In this document: positions 47,119-58,140 of the stretch, in pieces
Layout: the number at the start of each line of letters is the position of its first letter
Numbering within the stretch: the first letter of the stretch is position 1
Assembly (NCBI GenBank): GCA_947034885.2
Contig: OX344749.2
Coordinates: 54,031,682 to 54,095,681, forward strand
Source: Thuidium tamariscinum
Taxonomy: Eukaryota; Streptophyta; Bryopsida; Hypnales; Thuidiaceae
Length of the DNA: 64,000 nucleotides
Direction of reading: 5' to 3'
Notes under the pieces: generated by a model
What the model was told of the DNA's origin: nothing
The model's input: the letters and a program-made list of their open reading frames with translations, nothing else
The model's database searches: none
Translations under genes and position numbers: made by a program

Positions 47119-50100
47119 AGTTCTACAGATGGACTTAGTGGTTGGCAGACCTTCCGGTGGATGGAAACTTTCCTCAGGCGGCTGCTTAACTCCGCACAGA
47201 TCCACCCTTGTGGTCCGGAACCTCCTCCTATGCCACTCTTGGGCTCACACCGGATCACCGTTCCGGCAAATTATAGGCACCACGCGCAATTACACAATTC
47301 CGACCCAAGTTCTAGAAAGCTTGTCACTCAATTCAGATCTTAGTTGCCCAAGCATCCAGATTCCTCCTCACCCGTCCTTCTCACCTCTCAACACTCCAAG
47401 CAAACACACCAACACAGACTAAACGCAAAGTCAGAGCCAGAATGTCAGCCTTGTGGCTTAGATTAAAGAAAGGAATGAAATACAATTGAATATGCGCTAG
47501 GAGGGAATGACAGGCCAACTAACTTGCCTGCCCCTTAAAAACCCAAACAAAAACCAAAGTCAAAGTCTAAAAACAGAAAATAGAATGCCAACGCAGCAAG
47601 GAAAAATCCGGAACTACCAATCAAAGCCCAACAGGGATATCTGGAAAGGTCCTGGCCAGTTGTTCCCAAAATTTCGGATTGGGATCTGCATGTGGGAAAT
47701 CCGTTTCGGAAACATCCATCCAAAAATTCAAACTCTAACTATTCTACTCTACTTGCGGGGCCTCTTCGATGAAGTAGCCTTCGATGGGACTGAGAGACTC
47801 CGAGCTGTTGACTTGGCGGGAGGAGTGTTCTTGGTCGCGGAACGGGTCTACCTCTTCATCGCCAGCTTGGGCGGAGCGGATGGAGTCGTATTCTCGTACT
47901 CTTCCGTCATCTCTTCCGAATCGGCTTCGTCTTCATCCGACTCCTCGATATCTCTCTTGAATTCGCTTTGCCCTTGTTCTTGGTTGTGGATGATCATGGC
48001 ACGCTCCTCCTCCTTGTCGAAATCATCCAGCTCGTGTATAACCACCGGGGTGTTGTGAGGTGCTGGAGCGGCTTCCGTCATGCGGGCAAACCGTTCTCGA
48101 TTCTCCTTGGCTAGATTCTGGAGTGCCTTCATCTAGATCTCTAAATCGATCCGGGTAGGTATTGGCGTTGTGACAGGCGGAACGGTCTGCGCTGTAGACG
48201 TTCCGGCCCCTGTCTGATCTGGCTCGAGGTCGGACAGTTTCTTCAACATTTGTGTGTTTCCTAGCAGCCTTCTATCCGTTGACAGCGGTGCATCCTGGTT
48301 GGAACTGAGGTCTGTGAAGACCGGAAGGTTCATCAAATCTAGGAGGCCTACGTCCATTTCCGGATTTAATGTCCCTATTAGGGCCCTCATTTCCTTCAAC
48401 ACTACCTCCATCTTGGCCTGGTAGTCCACTTGGATGGTGAGGAGCTTGGTCCCCGTGATGTGCCCCTCTTGAACAAAGCAGGCCGTGAAGAGCTGGGCTC
48501 TTACCACTACCTCATCTGGTTGAGCAACGAGCTCTTTCAGGTTGTGGACCACCGCGGTAGCCTCACTCACCTAGCCCTTCGCAATGCTCAACTCGCTCTC
48601 CAACTAGTGGACTTGGTTCTGGAGTCCGTCCCGTTTCGTTTTCGCCTTTTTGTGATCCGCTTCTACTTCTCGAATCCGCTCATCCCCCTTCTGGATCCGT
48701 TCTTCCTCAATCCGGAACTCTTCCGTCCACTTTCGGATCTTATCATCCTTCTGTCGCAGCACTTCCGGGGTTGGGATGTGGTCCAAGGCCTCCAACACGG
48801 TCGTCGGCTCGATTAAGCCCAACTTTGTAGCAATATGTTGGAGCAGTCCTTTGAGGTTGTGGAACTTCGTGTGATCCAAAATAAGGTGCTTGGTGATCAG
48901 GTCAAAGTGATCCAACTTCTCCGGCCTCTCTTGTGATGTTCCGGGTTGATCCTCCACTAGTACTCCCCTCCTATCCGGGGTAGTCACCTTCCGTCGTTCC
49001 GGCTTGTGATCTGGAATGCCGCCACCCTCTTGGTCTCGGTGTTCCTCCTCCATTGCTTCCAAATCATCATCCGACTCCTCCCGGTCCATCTCCAACTCGG
49101 TGGTGAGATCGTACTTCAGTATTTGAAGTCCGGCCTTGTATCCCAGCTGTTCCGCGGCATTCAGCACATCCTTCTAGTGATACAAATGGAACAAGTACGT
49201 ACTGATAGTATTGTATTTGGCCCTTTGAACATGGCCGGCTAGTTTAGAAACTTGATGGGAGATGACCATGGACCAGTTCACGATCCGCTTATCAAAGCAT
49301 TTGAAGATGGTGTTTGCCATCGTGATGGTAATCCGGGTAGGCTTTTCCGGATAGAGGATGGGAATCAGGAATTCCAGCATCCTCTTATGCCAGTCATTCT
49401 CGCAATCCGTGATGGTGTATCCGTCCTTTGGATTTGACAGATTTCGGAACTTCCCTATCGCATACTTATCGTTCCAGGTGGCCAACCCTAATCCGGTTTT
49501 CTCAAAACCGTAAACTTCTATCCATATTTTCACCGTCCAAGTGACCGGTCTTCCTCTCACCGTCAACTAATACTGATTTGGAACTCTCGTGAGATGTTCC
49601 TAAATCATTTCCTCACACTAGAAGAAAAGTACACTATTCATGCCAAAAACTACGTTAAACTTGCCAAACTTGCGTTTTACTTAACAAAGATTGTGTTGGG
49701 ATTGCGTTGCGTTCAACGTAACGTGTGGAATGGATTGTGTTGAGTTCTCCCTTTATAACGCAAAATTTTGTGTTTCAACGTGTCAACACAAAATTGAACA
49801 AGGAAAACGCAGAATTTTGTGTTAGAATGTAAAATTTTGCATGACAAAGCAGAACTTCAACATAATCCACTCCACGCGTTACATTGAATGCAACACAGTT
49901 TCAACACAGTTTTTGTCAAATACAACGTAGTTTTCTTCTAGTGTCAGTCTTCACACTCCAAGGGCGGCGGATCAGTCCCTCGCAACTTAAAAACACTAGG
50001 TCATTCTCTAACTCCTTCTGATATTGCAGATCGGAAGGAATGACTGGTGATATCAATCTGGTGGTCATAGCCGCCTTTTGCAGATGGGAAGAGCTCGCCA

Positions 50101-50290
50101 TTTCCTCATTCGATCCTCTCTCTATCAGTGCGGTCGGCACCAACCCTAAACTGAATCTGGAACCGATCTTTAACTCACCACTCTTTCACTCAAATATACG
50201 TGTGCTCCACAATCTACACAAAATACACAACGCTTCGCAAAAATAGATGTGGGAAATGAGATGGGGCAATGGGGTATAAATACTTGTCGG
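47119..50290 (-). mobile_element. retroelement-like fossil with a large charged protein
   Basis: Minus-strand coding pieces in order are 49916-50143, 49174-49566, 48604-49167, 48133-48570 and 47848-48132. The first carries ENDLVFLSCEGLIRRPWS, and the second VRGRPVTWTVKIWIEVYG with YAIGKFRNL. The later pieces are acidic and coiled-coil-like (WTEEFRIEEERIQKGDERIR). This is the type of gag-like or captured protein found in non-autonomous plant LTR elements, but no reverse transcriptase or integrase is present. It is broken in a few places and also carries an inserted CACTA-type element. The bordering repeat at 46520-47118 may be its terminal repeat. The family is not named. Confidence 0.45.
49616..49943. 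mobile_element. 328 bp CACTA-type MITE
   Basis: The ends read CACTAGAAGAAAA in both orientations, flanked by the direct repeat TCA (49613-49615 and 49944-49946). Tandem and inverted words around AACGCAAAATTTTGTG and CAACACAAA fill the inside. The 3 bp duplication and the CACTAGAAGAAAA ends place it with CACTA elements. It lies within the fossil at 47.1-50.3 kb and is therefore younger. Confidence 0.75.
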
Positions 50291-51944
50291 TACTCGTCGT
50301 TCCCGGTCTCCAACGGAAAGTCGCAACGTTCCCGGACCGTTACGCTAGTTTTCGTACGTTAGCAACTTAGACTCGTAAGTGTCGTCCATGTGGAACTCAC
50401 CTGAATCCGATCTAGATTTGAACCGATTCGCCCAGGGTCCGTTCTGATCACTCCCATAATTCATTCCGAAAATTTGGAAGATTCGATTCAAAAATTCATA
50501 AGATTTTCCGGATGTGTGAGCCCTTAGACTGTAAAAGATGCTAGACATCTTTTATTTCTACACCTTAACCTCAATTTTTTTGAAAAGTTGAACTAATCTA
50601 TTAAATATGTCCCTATTTTATATTTTTGATATTTTCGAACTGTGACAACTCTCTCTCTCACGGCACTTGCGTAAGCCTATACCCTAGTACTTTAAATTTA
50701 CTGAGATAGGTTGTTTGTTGTCTTATGCTTGGGTCCGTTGAGGATGAAAGGTGCTTTTCCACTTAAAAATTCTTGAAATCTTGTCAGAGAAATAGATTGG
50801 GAAAACACTTGCCCCTTGTTGTACACATGTTTGGCCAGAAATACTATTCCATTGAGGATTTTCCATACAATGAAGCTATAAATTCTTGGAAGAGTGTTGT
50901 GAAGGTTGGCCGCCAAGGGGATCATTGAAAAGTATAAAGTAGATAGACTGTGCATACTCTGAAATCACAACAATATCCTTCTATACATATCATAGACATT
51001 AGATAGGCTATCTCCTTCCTTAGTTTTCATGAGATTGTGCCAGCTTGGGTGTTCATGTTTCTTTAACACACTTTATACTTTACGGAAGTTGACTTCTTCT
51101 AGGATAGTTCTTTCTTGAACTTGGTGGGGTGTTGTGGTGGAGTATACACATGTGTTGTTTTGGGTGCTGTTGTGATGATTGAGGTGCTGCTGCTGCGAGA
51201 CAAGGGTGTAGTGTTGTTGCAGCATTGGCGTGTTTCTATGACATTGGGGTCTGGGGTGCTGTTGGGAGTCTGGATCTTCTGCAAACTATTCACAACAATT
51301 GCCCATGTGATTGATGTTTTGAAAATACTAACCCCATTACTAATGTGGCTTGGATGTTTGGTGTGCAGAATACCAACACTACACTAGACAATTTTGCCTT
51401 TGGCAAAAATAGTTCAACTTCCTTGTTGGTGAAATGCTTTTGTTTTTTAAAGACAAGTGTACATTCTACCAAACATTCAAATTAGTTTCTTAAAGAACCA
51501 TTCAATTGCACTTAAACTTATAATCAAGTCAATCAACAACATCCACTATCCTCAAAATGAATTCGCAAATTTGTAAAAATATTCAGTATCACTTAGCAAT
51601 TGCACTGCGAGGAAAACTCGTCAATTAGCCATGAAGACACTGCAAATCAAATTCGGATTTAGCCACTCGAACACTAGCACAAAAGAAATTGGGAGTCCGA
51701 ATAATAAAATCCCATGTATATTTTATCTGTCATTTTTTATAGGAAAAAAAATATTATCGCGGAAAAAGTTTTTTCTTCCCACGGGAATAGCATTTGCACC
51801 TAAATTCCTAAAAGCATTTTGAGAACGCTGTCGGGAGGTGAAGTGTGAATGAAGGGATGAACGTTCAATTAGATGAATGAAAAGAGGATGAATAGTAACT
51901 AAGTGTTTGCGGGTGCCCTGTCCGGAGCGGGCGAGCTTCGTCTC
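50291..51944. other. intergenic, no recognised gene
   Basis: The short frames 50698-50955 (minus) and 51115-51387 (plus) have no nameable motif. The composition is AT-rich to 51.8 kb, then GC-rich towards the next element. Confidence 0.35.
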
Positions 51945-52405
51945 CAACCAGCCTCGAGTTCGAGGGAGGGCTCCCTTCATCGGGGCCATTCAAGGCATTG
52001 ATGGACCAGATGCAAGGGCGGGTTGCTTGGGTGTCGGACTTGGCAAGTCGGGCTTGGTTCATTTATTCAAATAATTCAATAAATGGTGACATGATACGAT
52101 TTTGGGGGGTGTTAAATAATACCATCAAAACCCTAAAAAAAAATGCTGAAATTTTTTATTTTTTTTATTTTTTATTTTTTTCAAATTCAGAATTCAGATT
52201 CAGAATCAGAGACCCCAAATTAGCTAGGGGGACCCTTACCATACCAAAAAACCCAACACAAATATAAACCCAAACCCTTGTCAACCCCTAATAAAATGAG
52301 ATTTACCCCGCTGGGCCCAAGCAAGTTGCCCTTCCATCTGGTCCGTCAATGCCTTGAAGGGCCCCGATGAAGGGAGCCCTTCCTGAAACTCAAGGCTGCC
52401 TGGTT
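51945..52405. mobile_element. inverted-repeat element upstream of TRB, with MITE copy 2 inside
   Basis: The arms 51945-52031 and 52316-52405 are inverted relatives that share GGGCTCCCTTCATCGGGGCC and GGCATTGAYGGACCAGATG. The centre (52111-52310) is a reversed, diverged copy of the MITE at 31211-31439 (shared GGGGTTGACAAGGGTTT and TTTATATTTGTGTTGGG). The element ends about 420 bp before the TRB start codon, so it may overlap the promoter. Confidence 0.6.
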
Positions 52406-52630
52406 GCTTGGGCGGGCGAGGGCAGCGGAGCTCCCAAGAACTTCTTGGGGAGAAGAGGAGAGAAGCGGAAGGGGAAGTCGAGCCTGCTGGAGCAGAAGAG
52501 TGCGAAGTATCTTTGAGTGAGAATGATGGGGGGTGGCGGTGGTCCTGCCGTAGAACTCGAATCCGAATGATCGCGCGAGCGCCGTTGCAAGAGCTTCACT
52601 CGTCGCCAGCTTCCCGCTTCTCTCTCTCTT

Positions 52631-52824
52631 GCGCTCGCTCGCTCGCTCGCTGGCTGTGTGTGCGTGTCTCTCTCGCTTTGTTTCGCTACTTCTTTCCTCG
52701 TTTCCTCTCATTAGGGTTTCCCGTTGTGCTGCTTCTCGTGCCTCTTCTCTGCGCTCGACGCTCCCAGCCAGCCCCATGATCGATTGTTAATTTCTCCACT
52801 AGGGTTTCGCTGTCGCACCCAGCT
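52631..52824 (+). promoter_or_regulatory. TRB leader with microsatellite and two telobox motifs
   Basis: A GCTC microsatellite lies at 52631-52650. TAGGGTTT (reverse of the telobox AAACCCTA) occurs at 52712-52719 and 52800-52807, the latter 18 bp before the start codon. A third copy lies in intron 1 (53221-53228). Telobox motifs are known binding sites of TRB proteins and mark many plant translation and ribosome genes. Self-regulation is inference. Confidence 0.55.
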
Positions 52825-55800
52825 ATGGGAGCTCCCAAGCAAAAGTGGACCGCGGAGGAAGAGGCTGCCCTCCGCGCTGGCGTCGAAAAGTATGGACCTG
52901 GCAAGTGGCGTGCAATTCAGAAGGATTCTAAGTTCGGGCCCTGTCTCACCTCCCGCTCCAATGTAGACCTTAAGGTAACCCACCTTTTCCCCTTTTCTCT
53001 TTCTTCGGCAGAGCGGTTCTTCTTCTGCATTTCCACCTTTGCCACAACTCAACTTTTTCTCGGATCGTAATATCATGGCGGACGTTCAACCTGTTCAAGT
53101 CAGTGGCCTCCAATTGAAACGCGGCGTTCTCCTACGCTGGGGCCCAAGAGTGTTGCATTGAAGCATATTGCCGCGCCCTCCAAACTTCCTAGCTTGTTCT
53201 TTCTTTTTCAAATGTTCTTTTAGGGTTTAGAGTCTCTGTTTCGTCGGTTCATACGGGCTCAACGTTGAAGCTCACTTATTACCTTATGCATTGTTATTTC
53301 ATTTTGCTCCTTTGTTCGCCCTAGGATCTTCGCCGTATAGTGGTTACTCTACTCATTGTGGTTTTAAGCTTGATCGTATTCTGAGATCTTTGTCCTCATT
53401 TTCTGCCATATCCCCCACCCACCCACCCAAAAACAGCTTCCATATGTCGCTACTAGGAGCCGATTTTTTTTTTCCTTTTCTGTTTGCCCAAATAGCTGTC
53501 GTTTGGTAGCCTGGCGTCGATGGTCCCCAAATTGCTGGTTCGTGTAGACAATCCACATCAACGTCTTCTGAGTGGAAATTGGAGTTGTGCCGAGAAGCTG
53601 TGGACATGTTCGGTCTTCCACCCGCACTATTCATAAGCTTTCTGTCCGTGAAGTGGCGAAGTAAGGTCTGTGTCGACACGTCGGCACTGACCTTCGCCTC
53701 GGTTCTGTTTTATCTGATATTGAGTTTTTTGGTGTGTTTTGCTCCCTATCATGGCTTCCCTACTTCAACTATTTCCTCGCCGTAATTGAAGCACGTACAT
53801 TCGTTTTCGCCCTAGGTTCAGGATTCTGAACGACAGTCGGTTAAGATATTTCAACTGACCTCGAGAGCTCCCGACAACCGTGAAGACCATTAATCTCGAA
53901 CTTGCCATCATCATTTGGTGGACCGCCATAGAAAGAGGCCGTCTTGGTTGTGTCCTACAATGGACAAGTTGTTAATGTTCTTAGCCCGTTTTCACACCTA
54001 ATGCCTACTTTCCCGAACCCTTCAAGAGTTCATCGATTGGAGGGTGATCCTGGATATTTTTCTCCTTTTCACTGAAAATTTCGAGTCCTGATGGTGCGGA
54101 CCAGGTTCCGGAAAACGACGATGAGGACATTGACGCCGTGTGCTGGCGACAACGAGGGTGTAAATATGTTTATATTTACCTGTATTTACATTTCACCACC
54201 TCGTTGTACACACGTACCCTGGACCGGAAAGCTTTCACCAGTGTTGTGTTCAATTGGGCTTGGGGATCGTATTTTGACATTTAGTACTCTCACCGTATTC
54301 CAGTTTTGGGACGAAACGAGTGCCGAGCACTAGTGAAAGTTTCGGGTTTAGGGAGTTATTGACCATCTTTTGGTGACTGCTGGATGGTAGGATAAATGGC
54401 GAAATATGAGTGTAAGTGCCAATGGGCTGGGTTCGGCAAGGAAGCCCTTGACTTCAACCGGCGGACAAGGGATGTTGACCTTGATGGAGGATGCAGTCTC
54501 GGTGAATCCTTCGACTGTTTTACCACCGGGAGATGACCCGTATGTGGTGAAAAGGGACAGTGCGGACACATCTGGAGATCGCAAGTCTCTTGGTTCTAGG
54601 TAGTATTTGGTCCCCTTATGTGCTTGCTCCTAATGTGGTCAAGGTTATGATTCGTCTTTGTTACTGCCTGAACCGCTGAACCTGCAATGCCATTGACGTT
54701 TAGTAAATCTGATTTTTCTCGTATGGCAGGTATGATAACATGGTCTTTGAAGCAGTGGTGGGGTTAAAAGAACCATATGGCTCTAGCAACGCCTCCATCG
54801 CTAGCTATATCGAGGTAAGGTGGCATTTTCTGGTGGACTGGATTAATCCTTTGTTTACACCCTATTCCGTCTCTTTTGAGTTCATTTGATTTCTCAGTAA
54901 GCGTGGGTTGCCTTCAGAAGCTAAAGTTTGCGAGTTACACTTGGAACTTGGGAACCGTCAGTATTGTATTTTCTTCACGTGATTAGAATGACGTACTTGT
55001 AGCCACACTGTGTTTCTCCGAGCCATGGCTGGATCCTCCCTTTGAGCTGAGCTTTGTCTGAGAATACTGGTTTATTGAGTCTGCTATGGCACGTTGTCAC
55101 TGGCGATTTGATGAGCCAGACCTGTCCGAGGTCAGTCATGTTGTGGTCACGGTCTATGGTCATGTGAGCGTCGTGAGGAGGCGGCACTGTCTTCCACTCT
55201 GCGTCTTCTTTTCTTGTGAGACTTCTCGCTGGCTTTGGCGATCGTACCGTGAATACATCTTTTGTTCCTGTTTACTGGCTTCATGTCTTCCTGGACGTCT
55301 GAACGGGTTTTCAACCCGATCAGGAGAGGTTCGTGTGAGTTGCGGCTTTGCTGTCGACGATGGCACTGGAAGTTGTTTGCACGATGTCGTTTCTTGTGAG
55401 AACTTGGGATTTTTAAGTTATAGGAGTTAGAAAATATGAAGAGCAGGTTGATAATGACTCTGGTTCGGTTCACAGAGCAATGACAGCAGGCCTCGTCTAA
55501 TCATAAATAATTTCTTACTGCTAGTTTAAGGATATTCCAGCTAGACAGTCTTAATGAAATGCTGATTAATGAACTGTTGGATTGATCCAGGAACGGCATG
55601 CAGTGCCTTCAAATTTTCGGAGGCTGCTCACAACCAAACTTAAGTCATTAGCTCTTTCAGGGAAGTTAGTAAAGGTCAGCTGTTCTTCCAAGCATGAAAT
55701 CATGAGTCGAGTCAGGCTTGACAGGTTTCCTATTTTTCCTTGCAAGTAGTGTGGCAGCCTATCAATTGTTAGGTTGAAACGAACTGATCTGTCAATGGAC

Positions 55801-56502
55801 GATGTAGGGACTTCGTAGAAGTATCACTTCCGAGAGTGCTCGTAAACTTCGAGTTGCTGTGCTTAAAGACGAAACCTTTTGAAGGATGTTTTTTTACGAT
55901 CTATGTCCGACAATGGGTTTTATGGTTCTCTTTTCTGTCGAACTTTTAAACGACCCGCAGAATTCGCTCTTATGCTTTCTCTGTGTCAGCAGGTGCGGCA
56001 GAATTACAAGATCAATGAAGGTAATGAGAGCCCATCACCTGCTGTGGAGGAGCCTGAAGCGAGAGAGAGAGAGAATGCTGTCACAGTCGGTGACGGTCGT
56101 GTACAGAAGGGCTCCCGTTTGAGGCGGCAGGAGGTTCACAGTGATGACAGCAACAAGCCGCATCCTTCACGCTTTCCTAGAGATCTGTGGGATCTTCGAG
56201 ATAGCTCAAAGAAAACAAGGCCTGAAAATTTCAGTTACAAGAAGCCTAAAATGGATATTGAGCATCTTGCGAAGGCCAGGGCGAAGACTGCTGAGGAGGC
56301 TGCACGAGCAGCTGCTTTGGCTGTTGCTGAAGCCGAAGCTGCCGCTGCTGCCGCAGAAGCCGCGGCCCGGGAAGCCGAAGCAGCCGAAGCCGAGGCCGAG
56401 GCTCTTGAAGCTGCTGCCGAAGCAGCTGCTGCAGCTGCAATCAGACCTCCAAAGAAACGTATGCGCAGCTACCATGTTTGGCACTTTTTCTCAAATGTTT
56501 AG
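52825..56502 (+). CDS. TRB, Myb/histone-H1-type telomere-repeat-binding factor (5 exons)
   Basis: Exons 52825-52974, 54391-54599, 54730-54814, 55591-55674 and 55993-56502 join in frame to 345 residues. All introns are GT-AG, and intron 1 is 1.4 kb. TRB (single-Myb-histone) proteins bind telomeric and telobox DNA and recruit Polycomb and telomerase factors in the plant nucleus. The N-terminal Myb domain ([21 protein letters not shown]28, then VDLK joined to DKWRNMS across intron 1) carries the telobox recognition helix. A linker-histone H15 domain covers about residues 121-185 ([35 protein letters not shown]). An Ala/Glu-rich coiled coil spans 266-326, and the basic end reads RPPKKRMR. Domain order and length match the plant family. 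The protein looks intact. The last residues after the basic stretch could differ if a further intron exists. Confidence 0.93.
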
Positions 56503-58140
56503 GGCACTTGGTTAGTCGTTTGTTGGAAAGTCTTCATTCTATCTTGTTAGCAGCATTTCGTTCACCATGTACCCTGCCTAACATTGTTACAATATTGACT
56601 GTTGGTGCAACAGTGCGAGCGATGGCAATCATGCAGGAGGTTGCTGTAAATGGGTAGCCGAAACTTTCAAAGCTGCGTAGCATGCGGAGGGGCAAGGGCA
56701 CGTATGTTTACCTCTACCAGATATGATCGAGTCAACTACAGCCTGGTTCCGACAAGTTGTCGATGCTTGGCAAAGTGTATTGTAGACAATCGGGCATGTT
56801 TATATAGAAGCCAGCTAGTTTAGGTCATTTTCGTTACTGAGAAGTGGACACGCCGACTCCAGCTTTGTTATTTTACAGCTTTGAGTTTTGTAGGCTTTCT
56901 GGCTTTTCTGGCTCAGCATTTGTATCTTAAAAGATTGCGCGCTTTGTGAAGGCTGTAGGAAGGACAGCGGCTCTTCTTGATGTAAATTTCCGATTCAATC
57001 CTTCGTAGTTTCTCTTGACAGCAAGCTCAGCGGTGCTCACATCCTTGAATACAGACAGTGTGCTTGATGGCATTATGTTTGACGTGCAAATCCCTCATTG
57101 TGCGAGTTTGCTTATAAATGACTTCGGAGTAGCGTTTGTAACAGTCGTGAATTTGAATCTAGCTCTCGATTTGCTTCAGGAGTTTATGCTTTGGGTTTTG
57201 ATTATGGAGTGCGATTCGTGCAAATAAGATTTATGAGGATAATATTTGTTTTCAACGCTTCTCTGAATAGATTTCTGACATGATTCTAATGTTCTAAATT
57301 TGCATTTACTCAAATGATTTGGAACATGAAGAAAGAAAGAATGCTAAGAGCACCATCTAGAGAAGCACTGAAGACTGCTGCTTGTTTCCACTTTGGGGCA
57401 TGACAGAACTTCAATTGCCTTCGCATGCACTTTGACTCGAATCTGCGAAACAGCTCCAGTATGTAGGACATGCTCTAAACGCTACAACATTGGCTTTCTA
57501 TGCGCTTACTGTGAATGCACTGGCATGTTTCTTACCGTTTGGTGTGTGGCCACCCGTTTTGTTAGGGTACAAGGATGACCATGAATGTAACTCAATTTTG
57601 ATTGAAGTGTCCTCGCATCTTGGCCATTCCTCTCATCGAACAGCACTAAGCTTGCGAACAGCACTAAGCTTGAACTGCGGCCTCATGGTGCACTGAACCA
57701 TAAACCTCTGGCGAAGTTGTAAATCGCCCGGAGAGGATAAAAAATTCAAGCAGGCATTCAAGCTACCACAACTGAACCAGAACTGCAAAAGTCAATTTCC
57801 AAACGCGGTTTCTTAGGTAGATTTCATGTTCCTCCGAACTCACCCAAGAAATGCACAAATATCGCATCTCGCAAACAATCACTCCTAGTAGAAAATGAGT
57901 TCCAGTTGAGTTGCGATATTTTGGAATGTACAGAGTAATGCTCTATTTTGATATTTTCATCCTCGACACATATCAGACAGGGTCCAAAAGTCAAGATGCT
58001 GCAAACCCTAAGCGTGTCAATTCTCCAATAGCATTTCAGAACCCTGAGCTCAAACTTCTAAGGTCTGAGGGCATTCACCAACATGTACGGACGCAAATGC
58101 CTGATGCTTGCACTTGCTTCTTCGAAAAAATTCAGTAACT
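56503..58140. other. 3' side of TRB and intergenic sequence
   Basis: The first part is presumably the TRB 3' untranslated region. A short tandem duplication (GAACAGCACTAAGCTTG, twice) lies near 57639-57672. The isolated frames at 57015-57227, 57393-57696 and 57911-58138 show no motif. Confidence 0.45.

Noticed and set aside
52346-53076. Several frames on both strands around the TRB leader and first exon
   Set aside because: They are shadows of the leader and exon 1; the five-exon TRB model explains the coding signal.
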